Shown: positions 42,810-52,577, counted from the stretch's first letter. The stretch: DNA of 64,000 bases from Solirubrobacteraceae bacterium (GCA_017882455.1 JADGPL010000002.1:62001-126000), one strand, 5' to 3'. Numbers and translations: made by a program. The notes: a model not told the origin generated them from the sequence alone.

Positions 42810-44945
42810 ATGAACTCCGCGCCGCAGACCGCCACGCCGCAGGCGGCGCCCGGGGCGCTCGATGCCCCTGCTCGCGGAGGGAGGGGCGGCGCGCGGCTGT
42901 GGGCAGGTGCCAACGTGCGCCACGCGGGCCTCGTGGCGGTGGTGGCACTGTCGGCCGTGTTGAACACCAACCGCCTCAGCCAGAACGGCTGGGCCAACAT
43001 CTTCTACTCGGCCGGCGACCAGTCGATGCTGCGCTCGCTGCACAACTTCCTGTTCGTCTCCTTCGACCCCGGCGGGCTGATCTCGGTCGACAAGCCGCCG
43101 CTGGCGCTGTGGCTGCAGACGGCGAGCGCCAAGGTCTTCGGGTTCACGCCGCTGAGCCTGCTGCTGCCCGAGGCGATCGCCGGGGTGCTGGCGGTGGCCG
43201 CTCTCTATCTCATCCTGGCCCGCCGCCTGGGCGCGCTCGCGGCCTTCGCGGGAGCGCTCGCGATGGCCGTGTTCCCCTCGTTCGTGGCCGTCTCGCGCGA
43301 GAACGGCGTGGACGTGCTGCTGATCCTGCTGCTGGTGCTCGCCTGCGGGGCGGGCCTGCGCGCGAGCGAAACAGGGCGCTGGCGCACCCTGATCTGGTGC
43401 GGCGTGCTCGTGGGCCTGGCCTTCAACACCAAGACGCTCGCCGCCTTCCTCGTCGTCCCGGGCATCGCGCTGGGATATCTCGTGTGCGCCCCCGGCTCGC
43501 TGCACCGCCGCGCCGCGCAGCTGCTCGTGACCGCCCTGGCGATGGTGGTCGTATCGAGCGCGTGGCTGGCATTCGTCGAACTCACGCCCGCCTCCAAGCG
43601 CCCCTACGTGGGCAGCTCGACCAACAACTCCGAGCTCGGCCTGACATTCGAATACAACGGCTTCGGGCGCGTGGAAGGGCAGGCCGGCGGTCCCAACTCG
43701 GTGGTCGTGAAGCCAGGCGCCCGTGTGCCCCTCCCCCACCACGCGAGCACCGCCAAGCCCAAGCCCAAGACGCCGGCGGCCAAACCGCCCGCGCCCAAAC
43801 CGGCGTCGTCGAAGTCGAGCTCGACCTCGCGTCGGGCCAAGTACCCGATCCCATTTGGCGGCCCGCCGGGCCCGCTGCGGCTGTTCGGGACCGGGCTGGG
43901 CGACCAGGCCGCCTGGATGCTCCCGTTCGCGCTGTTCGGGCTGCTGGCGGTGGCGCTGCTCGCCTGGGTCGATCGCCGGCGGACGGACGCGAGCGAAGGC
44001 GCGCATGGGGACGCGAACGTGACGCCAGAGCCGGAGAGGGGATCCGCGCCCACGAGCGAGCTCGGGCGGCGCGACCCGCGCCTGGCGAGCGCGATCGTGC
44101 TCGGCGGATGGTTCCTCGTCGAGGTGGTCGTGCTGAGCATGTCCAAGGGGATCGTCCACCCCTACTACGTCTCGGCGCTGGCGCCCGGAACGGGAGCGAT
44201 GGCGGGAGCGGGGGTGGTCGCGCTGCTGGCGCTCGCGCGCGGTCCGCGGCGGCTGTGGGCGCTCGCGCTCGCGCCGTGCGCGGTCGCGGCGACGGTGGCG
44301 GCGCAGCTCGTGCTGATGCACCGCGAGCACTACATGCTGTGGTTCACCCCGCTGCTGATCGGCGGGGCCGCCGTGGGCCTCGGCGGGCTCGTCGCGCTTC
44401 AGCGCCTGGCGCTGCCGGCGCTCGCGCTGATCTTCGTCGTGCTGCTCATCGCTCCCACCGGCTATGCAGCCTCGACCTGGCTCGCGCCGGTGGAGGGCAC
44501 CTTCCCAGTGGCCGGCCCCACGCAGACGGCGGGCTCGCAGAACGGCTTCGGCGTGAGCGACCGCGACCTGGAGGTCTACCGGGCGCTTGGCACCTATGCG
44601 AGCGCCCACCGTCCGGGGACGCGCTGGGCGGTGCTGACCGTGGCCTCGGACACGGCCGCGCCGCTCATGCTGATGGGGTTCAAGGCGGGCGCGGTGGGCG
44701 GCTACAGCGGCACCGATCCCGCGCTCGACGGCCCCGGCCTCGCGCGCTACGTGGCCCGGGGGCAGGCCCGCTGGGTGCTGCTCGGCGGCGAGTACTCAAC
44801 CCGCGGCGGCAACCTCGCCACCAGGGCCGTGCTGCGAGCGTGCACGCAGATCAAGCCGTCGGTGTGGCACAGCCCGACCGGCTACCCGTACGGTCTCACG
44901 CTGTTCGACTGCGCGGGACACGAACGCGCGCTCGCCGCTGCTTAG
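42810..44945 (+). CDS. GT39-type membrane glycosyltransferase (ArnT/YkcB-like)
   Basis: This 711-residue GT-C enzyme has about 11 helices. It probably transfers a sugar from a polyprenyl-phosphate carrier to a target on the outer face of the membrane. Family signs are LNTNRLSQNGWANIFYSAGD and the motif GGLISVDKPPLALWLQTASA. A Lys/Pro/Ala-rich low-complexity stretch (KPKPKTPAAKPPAPKPASSK) at residues 311-346 forms a loop between helices. A second charged linker lies near residue 395. The C-terminal 120 residues are soluble and extracytoplasmic. The donor and acceptor are unknown. It converges on ppx with a 4-base overlap. Confidence 0.88.
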   Translation: MNSAPQTATPQAAPGALDAPARGGRGGARLWAGANVRHAGLVAVVALSAVLNTNRLSQNGWANIFYSAGDQSMLRSLHNFLFVSFDPGGLISVDKPPLALWLQTASAKVFGFTPLSLLLPEAIAGVLAVAALYLILARRLGALAAFAGALAMAVFPSFVAVSRENGVDVLLILLLVLACGAGLRASETGRWRTLIWCGVLVGLAFNTKTLAAFLVVPGIALGYLVCAPGSLHRRAAQLLVTALAMVVVSSAWLAFVELTPASKRPYVGSSTNNSELGLTFEYNGFGRVEGQAGGPNSVVVKPGARVPLPHHASTAKPKPKTPAAKPPAPKPASSKSSSTSRRAKYPIPFGGPPGPLRLFGTGLGDQAAWMLPFALFGLLAVALLAWVDRRRTDASEGAHGDANVTPEPERGSAPTSELGRRDPRLASAIVLGGWFLVEVVVLSMSKGIVHPYYVSALAPGTGAMAGAGVVALLALARGPRRLWALALAPCAVAATVAAQLVLMHREHYMLWFTPLLIGGAAVGLGGLVALQRLALPALALIFVVLLIAPTGYAASTWLAPVEGTFPVAGPTQTAGSQNGFGVSDRDLEVYRALGTYASAHRPGTRWAVLTVASDTAAPLMLMGFKAGAVGGYSGTDPALDGPGLARYVARGQARWVLLGGEYSTRGGNLATRAVLRACTQIKPSVWHSPTGYPYGLTLFDCAGHERALAAA

Positions 44946-46477
44946 GCCGCGACGGAGAGCTGGCGGTGAAAGGCACGCGCGAACAGCTCGCGCTCGCGCC
45001 CGGCCGCCCAGCGGGGGACGGCCGACTCGCCCTCGGCGATCAGCGTCAGCTCGACCGTGCCGTTGCTGAGCTCGATCGTGGTGCGTCGCACGAGCTGATC
45101 GCGCGAGCGCTCGAGGTCCTCGGCGAGGCGCAGCAGCGCGGCACAGCGGTCCAGCCGAGCCGCGTCGCCCTCGCCGAACAGGGGCGCCATCGGCCCGGGC
45201 GCGGGCATGCCCTTGCGGTGATAGCGCGCCGACTGGGCGATGATGGCCGTCTCCACCGGCGTGAAGCCGGCCAGGCCGCTGTTGAGGATCAGGTAGCGGG
45301 AGTGCTTGTGGTGGTCGTCGTAGTCGATCGACATGCCGACGTCGTGGAGCATGCAGGCCGCCCACAGGAGCTCGCGCTCGCGCGGATCGCCCTCGTGCAG
45401 GCCCAGCCGCGCGAGCTCGTCGAACATTCCCAGCGCGAGCTTCGCCACGTGGCGGGTGTGCTCGAGGTCCACCCTGTACTGGGCGGCCATGTTCATGACG
45501 CTGGCGCGGCGCACGTCCTCGAACAGGGGCGGGTCCCGATCGGCCAGCAGGCGCTCGAAGAAGACCCCCTCGCGCAGCCCCGCCTCGGTTGTCTCGAGGG
45601 CCTCGAAGCCTCCCGCCAGCAGCACGCCCTGCACGACCACGGCGCCGGCGAGGATCAGATCGGCGCGCGCCGGCTTGATGCCCGGAACGCTCGCCCGCTC
45701 GGAGGCCGGGAGCGAGGCGAGCCGCTCGACGAGCTCATCCAGGGCGCCGGCCTCGATCACCATTCCCTGCACGCCGTTGGATGGCAGGCCGGCGGCGCGC
45801 TGGGCGGCGGCGGCGAGGTTTCGCACCGTTCCGCCGATCCCGACCAGCCGCGTGCCCTCGCGTCCCGCCGCCTTGGCGAGCCAGTCCGCCTGGGAGAGCT
45901 CGGCGGCGACATGCTCCCTGAGCTCCTCCAGCTGCTTGCGCTTGGCCGGTCCGTTGGGCGGCAGGAAGCGCTCGCTCATCAGGACCGTGCCCAGCCGCCA
46001 CGAGCCCGACTGCTGCGCCAGGCGCTCGCCCACGCGAACGAGCTGCATCGAGCCGCCGCCGAGGTCGAGCACACAGCCGTCGGCGAGAGTGGTCGAGTTG
46101 ACGGCCGCCAGATAGCCGTAGCGGGCCTCTTCCTCGCGGCTGAGCACCCTGATCCGGCCGCCGAAGCACTCGCGGGCGCGCTCCAGGAAGCCCTCGGCGT
46201 TCTCGGCGTCGCGGATCGCGCTCGTGGCCACCGCGTCTACAGCGTCCTCCTGGAGGTTGCTCGCGCGGCAGAAGTGGGCGAAGACGTCGAGCGTGGCCAA
46301 TGCGCGGCGCATCGGCTTCTCGCCGAGGCTGCCTGTCGCGAGCAGCCCCTCGCCGATGCGGACCGGCTCGTAGATCTCGTCGGTGCGCCTCCACCAGCCA
46401 TCGCCGGCCACGAACACGACCAGGCGGAAGGAGTTGGAGCCGAGATCGATCACGGCCAGCCGCTCGTTTGGCTGCAT
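44942..46477 (-). CDS. ppx: Exopolyphosphatase / pppGpp phosphatase (Ppx/GppA)
   Basis: This is a 511-residue member of the actin-like ATPase superfamily with RLAVIDLGSNSFRLVVFVAG (phosphate 1), VLDLGGGSMQLVRVG (phosphate 2) and the acidic VDAVATSAIRDAENAEGFLE. The C-terminal 180 residues are an HD-like domain (WAACMLHDVGMSIDYDDHHK) as in full-length Ppx/GppA. It hydrolyses polyphosphate or converts pppGpp to ppGpp, and so links to RelA in this window. ATG 46477 gives a normal N-terminus. It overlaps the convergent glycosyltransferase by 4 bases. Confidence 0.93.
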   Translation of the reverse strand: MQPNERLAVIDLGSNSFRLVVFVAGDGWWRRTDEIYEPVRIGEGLLATGSLGEKPMRRALATLDVFAHFCRASNLQEDAVDAVATSAIRDAENAEGFLERARECFGGRIRVLSREEEARYGYLAAVNSTTLADGCVLDLGGGSMQLVRVGERLAQQSGSWRLGTVLMSERFLPPNGPAKRKQLEELREHVAAELSQADWLAKAAGREGTRLVGIGGTVRNLAAAAQRAAGLPSNGVQGMVIEAGALDELVERLASLPASERASVPGIKPARADLILAGAVVVQGVLLAGGFEALETTEAGLREGVFFERLLADRDPPLFEDVRRASVMNMAAQYRVDLEHTRHVAKLALGMFDELARLGLHEGDPRERELLWAACMLHDVGMSIDYDDHHKHSRYLILNSGLAGFTPVETAIIAQSARYHRKGMPAPGPMAPLFGEGDAARLDRCAALLRLAEDLERSRDQLVRRTTIELSNGTVELTLIAEGESAVPRWAAGRERELFARAFHRQLSVAA

Positions 46478-46554
46478 CTCTTGAGCGTATTGGCCGCGGC
46501 GGAGGGCTCCGCCAGGATCAGTGAGAGTCCCTGACCCCACGCCCGGGGTGCTGC

Positions 46555-47877
46555 TCAGGGCAAACGGCGGGGAGTGCTGCGCCGCGCCGCGCGCAACGTA
46601 CGCTCGGCGTCGACGAGCGCCTGCTCGGCGCTTTCGGTGTGGGCGTCGATGAGCGTGTAGCCGATCGTGGCGCTGGGATGCAGCACGTCGTCTCCGACAT
46701 CGATCGTGCAGGCGGGTATCACGCGCTCCATGCCTTCAGCCACGACCGCGATGCCCTCCTCGTCGACGTGGGGCAGGAGCACCGCGAACTCGTCGCCGCC
46801 CAGCCGCGCGATCAGGTCCGTTTCCCTGAGCCTGCGGGTGAGGGCGCGCGCGACCGCGGCCAGGGTCTCATCGCCTGCCCTCTCGCCATGGAGGTCGTTG
46901 ATATGGGTGAAGTTGTCGAGATCGAGGATCATCAGCCCGGCGACCTCGCCGTAGCGCTGTGCCCGCGCCACCTGGAGCTTGAGGTCGTGCTCGAAGAGCC
47001 TGCGGTTGCGCAGCCCCGTGAGCTCGTCGTGATCTGCGAGGTGCAGCAGATGCTCCTCGAGGTCCTTGCGCTCGGATACGTCCTGGAGCTGGGCGATGTA
47101 GTGAAGCGGCGCCCCGTGCTCGTCGCGCACGAGCGACATCGACACGATCGCCGAGACGGTCTCGCCGGCCGCGTCGAAGTAGCGCTTCTCGATCTGGAAG
47201 GCCGGGATCTCGCCGGCGAGCAGCCGACGGCGCTGCTCGCGATCGTTGAAGGCGTCGTCGGGATGGATGATCCCGTCGAAGCGCTTGCCGATCAGCTCAT
47301 CTGAGGTGTAGCCGGTGATCTCGCACAGGGCGCGGTTGACCAGCAGCCAGCGTCCGTCGCGGTCGAGCAGGCCGCTTCCGACGGGCGCGCGCTCGAAGAC
47401 CTCCTCGAAGCCGGCGCTCGGGTGCCTGCCGGCGAGCAGGTCGGCCTGCCTGCGCGCGGTGATGTCCAACACCATGGCCACGCCGCCGGCGACGACCTGC
47501 GCGTCGGGCCGCCCGTCGGGACCGTTGAGGCGCAGCGGGCCCGCGTCGACCATCAGGCAGTGGCGCTGTTCGTCGGTCCAGAGCTCGCGCGTGCGCGTCT
47601 CGCCCTCCAGGGCAGAGCGGAAGAGGGGCTCCACGACGCTCCACACCTCGGCCGGGAAGGCTCCGGCGACGAACTGGCCCTCGCCGTAGGCCGACGGTTT
47701 GCCCATGCGCTCGAAGGCCTGTCCGGCGGTGACGAGGAACCTGAGATCTCTGTCGAAGACGAAGATCAGCGCCTCGGGCAGCTCGCGCATGGCAGCAACC
47801 GCCGCGTAGTCGGCAGCGGTGCCGAGGACGTCCAGGACGTCCTCGGTCGTGAAGGGCTGGTCTGGCGAAGCCGGCAC
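46555..47877 (-). CDS. Diguanylate cyclase with PAS sensor domains
   Basis: This 440-residue protein makes the second messenger c-di-GMP. Two PAS-like domains occupy the N-terminal half; the second is clear (ERAPVGSGLLDRDGRWLLVN, then FQIEKRYFDAAGETVSAIVS). The GGDEF domain has NRRLFEHDLKLQVARAQRYG and the intact active site LARLGGDEFAVLL. The inhibitory RxxD site (RETD) lies five residues ahead, so product feedback is likely. No membrane segment is visible, so it senses a cytoplasmic signal. It is monocistronic. Confidence 0.93.
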   Translation of the reverse strand: MPASPDQPFTTEDVLDVLGTAADYAAVAAMRELPEALIFVFDRDLRFLVTAGQAFERMGKPSAYGEGQFVAGAFPAEVWSVVEPLFRSALEGETRTRELWTDEQRHCLMVDAGPLRLNGPDGRPDAQVVAGGVAMVLDITARRQADLLAGRHPSAGFEEVFERAPVGSGLLDRDGRWLLVNRALCEITGYTSDELIGKRFDGIIHPDDAFNDREQRRRLLAGEIPAFQIEKRYFDAAGETVSAIVSMSLVRDEHGAPLHYIAQLQDVSERKDLEEHLLHLADHDELTGLRNRRLFEHDLKLQVARAQRYGEVAGLMILDLDNFTHINDLHGERAGDETLAAVARALTRRLRETDLIARLGGDEFAVLLPHVDEEGIAVVAEGMERVIPACTIDVGDDVLHPSATIGYTLIDAHTESAEQALVDAERTLRAARRSTPRRLP

Positions 47878-47933
47878 ATGTCAAGCATCGGCCGATATGG
47901 CCATCCACTTGACCCCGCGCCAGCGCGCAGCGC

Positions 47934-49400
47934 TCAGCTGGCGATCGCGACGGTAGGCGACTGTCCGATCGTGGCGCCGGCGTGGTCGAGCGCCCGCACG
48001 GCCACATAGCTGCCTGCGCCCGCCGCGCGCATCGCGCTCTCGAAGCCCTGCTTGCGCACGCACGCTGCTGGCTGGAGCCGGGCCGGCTCGACCCCGGCGA
48101 GCAGCTGCCATGCGTGGACGTCGGTGGCGCCGTTCCAGCTCGCGTAGACCGTGCGCTCGCGCCCGTGCCCGGACAGGGCGATCGCAGGCTCCTCGGCGGG
48201 CCGGGCCTTCCAGGGCAGGCGAAAGGCGCGGTATGACTGATAGCTGTGACCGAGCGTGGCGTCGAAGAGCATGCGCCCGGAGTGGTGGAACTCGGAGACG
48301 TGCGGCGCTTCGCCCCACCCCACGAACACGTTGCCGTTGGGGAGCGGCTGCACGCTCCCCTGAGAGCCGGTGAGGATCTTCGGATGGGTGTACTGGCGCA
48401 GCAGCGTGGCGGTCATGACCTGCTCGTCGACTTCGAGGATCAGGCCGCGCGAGAGCGGCTCGACGGCCGGGGTGGCGCCGTTGTCGAAGACCGTGAGCGT
48501 CCCGTCAGGCTGGCGACGAGCGTCGTGCTGCCAGGCGAAGGCGCTGCCGGGGCCCATCGCGAAGTCGCTGCGCTTGCCCCCCAGCCGCCAGAGGATGGCG
48601 CCGCTGCGATCGAGCTTGTAGACGGTGTGGGTGCTGCGCGCGGAGACCAGGAGGCTGCCGTCGCCATCGAGGCCGACGGAGTTGACGTGGAAGAAGTCCC
48701 AGTCTGCGCCCACCGGCGAGTAGGACTCCTCCAGGGCGATGTGCTCGAGGCTGTGCCACTCGAGCAGCACGCGACCGCTGGCGAGGTCGATCTCCTGGAA
48801 GACAGCGTCCTGGATCGTGCCCTTGGGCGAGCCGCCGACGCTCGAGAGGTCGGCGTCTTCGACCACGTAGCTGGTGAGCAGCGCGGTGTCCTCGGGGGTG
48901 ATCACGAACTCGTGCAGGTCCCCGTGCAGCCCCCTCGCGGCCTGCACGCGGCGGACGGTGCGGTAGCGGGCGTCGGCGATCACGTATTCGCCCACCCCGT
49001 GGCCGAGCTCGATGCTTCCCTCCCACCAGGTCAGCACCGGGCTGCCGCGGTAGCTCTGCACGCGGAAGTTGGTGGTGACCTTGCCCGCCAGCGGGTTCTC
49101 CCAGATCGGCTCGCCGCGATTGTCCACGATCACCGCGCCGGCCTGAGCGTCAGGCGCGTTGTAGGGAGCGATGAAGATCGGGTCGCTCGAGACGCCCGGC
49201 TCGCTGCGGTTGACCGTGAGAGCGGGGATGCGCAGGTCGGGTCGGGTGCGCCACCTGGGCGCGGTGGGCGGACCCGGGGCGTGCGAGGCCAGCGCCCGCG
49301 TGGTGATCTCACCGAGAGCGCCAGTGAGCGTCAGCCCGGCGACGCCCAGGCCGGCCGAGCGGAGCAGCTGCCTGCGCGTCAGGGTCGTGGTGAGTGGCAT
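47934..49400 (-). CDS. Exported arylsulfotransferase-like beta-propeller protein
   Basis: This 488-residue protein starts with a Tat-type signal (LTRRQLLRSAGLGVAGLTLT). The rest matches the arylsulfotransferase family: FIAPYNAPDAQAGAVIVDNR, GEPIWENPLAG, HEFVITPEDTALLTSY, ILWRLGGKRSDFAMG and VFVGWGEAPHVSEF, with repeated beta-propeller strands. Active-site His candidates are in RGLHGDLHEF and WQHDARR. Known members move sulfate between phenols in the periplasm, but many actinobacterial homologues are untested. It stands alone. Confidence 0.85.
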   Translation of the reverse strand: MPLTTTLTRRQLLRSAGLGVAGLTLTGALGEITTRALASHAPGPPTAPRWRTRPDLRIPALTVNRSEPGVSSDPIFIAPYNAPDAQAGAVIVDNRGEPIWENPLAGKVTTNFRVQSYRGSPVLTWWEGSIELGHGVGEYVIADARYRTVRRVQAARGLHGDLHEFVITPEDTALLTSYVVEDADLSSVGGSPKGTIQDAVFQEIDLASGRVLLEWHSLEHIALEESYSPVGADWDFFHVNSVGLDGDGSLLVSARSTHTVYKLDRSGAILWRLGGKRSDFAMGPGSAFAWQHDARRQPDGTLTVFDNGATPAVEPLSRGLILEVDEQVMTATLLRQYTHPKILTGSQGSVQPLPNGNVFVGWGEAPHVSEFHHSGRMLFDATLGHSYQSYRAFRLPWKARPAEEPAIALSGHGRERTVYASWNGATDVHAWQLLAGVEPARLQPAACVRKQGFESAMRAAGAGSYVAVRALDHAGATIGQSPTVAIAS

Positions 49401-49531
49401 CTCTGCCTACCAGCAAAGCGCGCCTCTGCAAAGAGAGCCTCAAGTCAAATGAAGAAAGCTGCCAGGGTCGGCGCCAGTCGAAGGCCGGGCGCTGCGGTGG
49501 TCGCCGGGCGCCGCGGCGACCACCAGGGCGC

Positions 49532-49723
49532 TCACGCCTTGACGTTCAGGGTTCCGGGGACCGTAACCGCGCTCGCTTTGGCGGCGGGCGACGTGCCGGC
49601 CTTGTCAGCGTCGCCGTCGTGATCGGCCGCGCCCAGAGCCTCGCCGGACTCCGGCTTGGCGGTGCTCGCGACCGGCTGGTGAACCGTGACAGGGCTCGCG
49701 CCCCCGACTGGATTGATGCTCAT
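49532..49723 (-). CDS. Small acidic protein of unknown function
   Basis: This is a 63-residue protein beginning MSINPVGGASPVTVHQPVAS, with an acidic central block GAADHDGDADKAG and the end VTVPGTLNVKA. There are no signal or membrane segments. The DHDGDAD run resembles a calcium-binding-loop-like stretch, though it is too short for an EF hand. A GGAAGGAG-like ribosome site precedes the ATG. Similar low-complexity small proteins with DHDGD occur in other bacteria without a known role. Confidence 0.5.
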   Translation of the reverse strand: MSINPVGGASPVTVHQPVASTAKPESGEALGAADHDGDADKAGTSPAAKASAVTVPGTLNVKA

Positions 49724-49859
49724 GCTGCTCCTTCCCTCGATGGGTTGCGCTCTGATCATCGGCGTGGCCCCGCCGAGCTGAACAGGATTGAGCGTCTTCT
49801 CACGAACGGCTCGGTCCGTCGGAGCGCTTGGACCAGGCGTGCAGCGATCGGTAGAGCGA

Positions 49860-49865
49860 TAACGT
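49860..49865 (+). promoter_or_regulatory. -10 box (TAACGT), leaderless spacing
   Basis: TAACGT ends 9 bases before ATG 49875. Confidence 0.4.
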
Positions 49866-49874
49866 GTCGGCGCC

Positions 49875-50255
49875 ATGGGCACGCCAGCGCGATCCGGCCC
49901 GAGCCTCGCCGAGGCGCGCGCCTGGCTCGCGCAGGGACAGAGGCGCCTCTATGCGGCGGGGGTCGCGGCAGCGATCATCGCGGTCGCGATCGTCGTCTTC
50001 CTTCCCTCCGGCAGCCCGGTGTCGATCGGCCGGATGCAGGAACTGATCGACACCGCCTACAGCACCACGGGGACGCACTGCGCCGCGGCGGCGCACGGTC
50101 GGGATCTCTGCCACCTGAAGGCAGAAAGATGTGAGGGCACGCTGCTCGTTGCCCCGACGAGCAGCGGTCACTTCACGGTCGTGAGCTCGACGCCCGAACA
50201 GCTCGACTCCTCCAGGTGCGACAAGAGCGAAGAAGGCATCGGCGGGTTCGAATGA
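49875..50255 (+). CDS. Small membrane-anchored protein with extracytoplasmic Cys pairs
   Basis: This 126-residue protein has one membrane helix (about residues 27-44, AAGVAAAIIAVAIVVFLPSG) and a roughly 80-residue outer domain. That domain has four Cys (THCAAA, DLCHL, ERCEG, SRCDK), enough for two disulfides. No family is recognised. It begins with a likely leaderless start and converges on the hydrolase-like gene at 50294. Confidence 0.6.
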   Translation: MGTPARSGPSLAEARAWLAQGQRRLYAAGVAAAIIAVAIVVFLPSGSPVSIGRMQELIDTAYSTTGTHCAAAAHGRDLCHLKAERCEGTLLVAPTSSGHFTVVSSTPEQLDSSRCDKSEEGIGGFE

Positions 50256-50293
50256 CGGCCTTCGCGAAGGCTCGGTAGCGCGGGCTGGCCGAG

Positions 50294-51151
50294 CTACTGC
50301 GGCGTGGCGAGGAGCGCCCGCCGCAGGATCTTGTCCAGGGCGCCGTTTTCGCGCAGCGAGCGGGCGATCATGTGTCCGCCGTGCCCGAAGCGATAGAGAC
50401 GCACCCCCTCCACGCCCCTGAGACGCTCGGCGTGGGCGCGGTCGCGGCCGGGGCCGGTGTTGGGACGGGTGTTGTTGTGGGAGAAGTAGATCTCGTAGGA
50501 GGTCTCCGCGGTCTCCCCGCTGCGGGCGCGCGGCAGCGCGTAGCGAAGATCGGTCCAGTTCGCGTCGAGCACTCCCGCCGCCTGCAGCTCCGCGAGCTCC
50601 CCGTCCCAGCGGTGGTCCCCGATCGCGGCGATGGTGGCGGGGTCGATGACCGTCTGCGGCCCGAAGCTCAGCGCCTTCTCTGCGCCGAGCAGGGCTCCGA
50701 ACACGAGCGCCGCGTAGCCGCCGGCCGAGGACCCCACGGTGATCAACCGATCGACCTCGTGCTGGGCGATCAGCTCTTTCAGCGAGTCGGCCGCGGCGGT
50801 GATCGTCTCGCCGTGGCCTTCGATGCCCTTGTGGTACCAGGCACGGCGCAGGTCGCGCACGAACAGGCGTTTCGAGGGGATCTCGCGCGTGACCGCGAAG
50901 AACTCGAACGGCGGCATGCCCATGTCCCGGTGCATGCCGCCGAAGGCGACCAGCAGCGTGCGCGAGTCGCTGTCCATGTCGATGCTCAAGGGCACGTCGG
51001 GATCTTCAAGGCCCCTGCGAAAGCCGCCTTCGAGCAGGTGCTTGCGGGTGCGCCTGACGGTCTGCTTCACGAGCCGGGCGCGACGTCGCAGGCGCTTGAC
51101 GGCGGCTCGCGGCGGCCTTGCCCCCGCGGTCGGTCCGACGCCAGCAGCCAT
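50294..51151 (-). CDS. Alpha/beta-hydrolase-like protein
   Basis: This is a 285-residue protein (start ATG 51151) with a basic N-terminus and an alpha/beta-hydrolase core. The strand LLVAFGGMHRDMGMPPFEFF is followed by the nucleophile elbow TVGSSAGGYAALVFGA (GxSxGG) and a late His in RFGHGGHMIARSL. An Asp for the triad may be in WTDLRYALP. The layout resembles small hydrolases linked with surface-polysaccharide genes, but no such genes are adjacent. Substrate unknown. The basic start (RLRRRARLVKQTVRRTRKHL) may contact membrane or nucleic acid. Confidence 0.7.
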   Translation of the reverse strand: MAAGVGPTAGARPPRAAVKRLRRRARLVKQTVRRTRKHLLEGGFRRGLEDPDVPLSIDMDSDSRTLLVAFGGMHRDMGMPPFEFFAVTREIPSKRLFVRDLRRAWYHKGIEGHGETITAAADSLKELIAQHEVDRLITVGSSAGGYAALVFGALLGAEKALSFGPQTVIDPATIAAIGDHRWDGELAELQAAGVLDANWTDLRYALPRARSGETAETSYEIYFSHNNTRPNTGPGRDRAHAERLRGVEGVRLYRFGHGGHMIARSLRENGALDKILRRALLATPQ

Positions 51152-51212
51152 TACCGGAACTGTACAGGCAAGCTCCGCCCGCACAAGCCCTACGTCGGGG
51201 CGCCAGCCACGA

Positions 51213-52406
51213 TCATGCGGCCTGCTTGTAGACGGTCACGACGGCGGCGCCGCCGAGGCCGATGTTGTGCTGCAGTGCGACCTCGGCGCCCTCGACCTGG
51301 CGGGCGTCGGCCGTGCCGCGCAGCTGCCAGACGAGCTCCGAGCACTGCGCCAGGCCGGTCGCGCCGAGCGGGTGGCCCTTGGAGATCAGGCCCCCCGAGG
51401 GATTGACGACGGGCCCTTCACCGCCGTAGGTGGTGGCCTGGGCGTCGACGAGCTTGTGGCCCTCGCCCTCGCCGGCAAGACCGAGCGCCTCGTAGGTGAT
51501 CAGCTCGTTGGCGCTGAAGCAGTCGTGGAGCTCCACCACGTCCACTTCCTCGATCCCCGTCTGGGCCTCATCCAGCGCACGCTCGGCTGCCGTCCTTGTC
51601 ATGTCGGCGCCGACGATCACGATCGAGGACTTCGACTCGAAGGTGCTCGACAGGTCGGTCACCATTGCCTGGCCGGCGATCTCGATGGCCTGGTCGCCCA
51701 GGCCATGAGCTTCGACGAATCGCTCGCTTGCGACGATCGCGGCGGCGCTGCCGTCGGATGTGGGCGAGCACTGCAGCTTTGTCAGTGGCGCATATATCTC
51801 CTTGGCGTCCTTGATGTCCTGCAGCGAGTACTCGTCCTGGAACTGCGCAAAGGGGTTGTTGACGGAGTGCTTGTGATTCTTCCAACCGATCCAGGCGTAG
51901 TGCTCGGGAGTCGAGCCGTATCTCTCCATGTGCTCGCGTCCAGCCATCCCGAACATCTGCGGGGCAAACGGCGCGGACTCCCACTCCCGCAGCTCCCCGA
52001 GCGCAGCCACGTGACGGTCCATCGGATTGGTGCGATCTGTGAACTTGGCGCCCAGCGACCCCATCTCCATCTTCTCGAAGCCGAGGGCGAGCGCGCAGTC
52101 GACGAGCCCGCCCTTGACGGCCTGGCGGGCGAGATACAGGGCGCTCGAGCCAGTCGAGCAGTTGTTGTTGACGTTGACCACCGGGATGCCGGTGAGCCCA
52201 AGCCCATACAGGGCTCGCTGACCGGCAGTGGAGTCGCCGTAGCAGTACGCCGCGAAGGCCTGCTCGATCGCCTCGTAGGGAATCCCGGCATCGGCGAGCG
52301 CCAGCTCGCCCGCCTGCTTGGCCCAGTCGGGGTAATCGCCGTCCTTGCTACCGGGCTTCTCGAATCGCGTCATGCCGACGCCGATGACATATGTGCGGTT
52401 GCTCAT
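51213..52406 (-). CDS. SCP-x-type thiolase / acetyl-CoA acyltransferase-like protein
   Basis: This 397-residue thiolase-fold protein has the nucleophile Cys in [17 protein letters not shown], and the [18 protein letters not shown] motif of sterol-carrier-type thiolases near the C-terminus. [20 protein letters not shown] carries the late His. Such enzymes cleave beta-ketoacyl-CoA in steroid or branched-chain degradation, often together with an OB-fold DUF35 protein, which is not in the window. A TetR gene diverges from it, and the shared gap holds a 9-bp-arm operator next to the gene's -10 box, so it is probably induced by an acyl-CoA or related ligand. Confidence 0.9.
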   Translation of the reverse strand: MSNRTYVIGVGMTRFEKPGSKDGDYPDWAKQAGELALADAGIPYEAIEQAFAAYCYGDSTAGQRALYGLGLTGIPVVNVNNNCSTGSSALYLARQAVKGGLVDCALALGFEKMEMGSLGAKFTDRTNPMDRHVAALGELREWESAPFAPQMFGMAGREHMERYGSTPEHYAWIGWKNHKHSVNNPFAQFQDEYSLQDIKDAKEIYAPLTKLQCSPTSDGSAAAIVASERFVEAHGLGDQAIEIAGQAMVTDLSSTFESKSSIVIVGADMTRTAAERALDEAQTGIEEVDVVELHDCFSANELITYEALGLAGEGEGHKLVDAQATTYGGEGPVVNPSGGLISKGHPLGATGLAQCSELVWQLRGTADARQVEGAEVALQHNIGLGGAAVVTVYKQAA

Positions 52407-52503
52407 GAGCGTGCCTTTCGTGCTCGTGGTCAGGATGCGCTCACGCGGCCGTGATGGCGCCCCGCCTCGGCGGCGGGCTGCGGGTCGTGCTCACCATCTC
52501 GGT

Positions 52504-52532
52504 ACTATACAAACCGAGCGCTTGCTCGGTTT
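52504..52532. promoter_or_regulatory. TetR operator and thiolase promoter
   Basis: AAACCGAGC (52511-52519) and GCTCGGTTT (52524-52532) form a perfect 9-bp inverted repeat with a 4-base centre. On the minus strand TATAGT (52509-52504) is the likely -10 box of the thiolase and abuts the repeat. The operator therefore overlaps the -35 to -10 spacer, where a bound repressor would block transcription. Confidence 0.75.
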
Positions 52533-52577
52533 AGTTGGGAACCGGCCTCAATCGAGCTCCGAGGACCAGCGACCGCG

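Noticed and set aside
41688-46534. Very long antisense frames (up to 1,266 codons) across the aminotransferase, glycosyltransferase and ppx genes
   Set aside because: They cross several well-supported genes and intergenic gaps and have low-complexity Arg/Gln/His composition. They are shadows.
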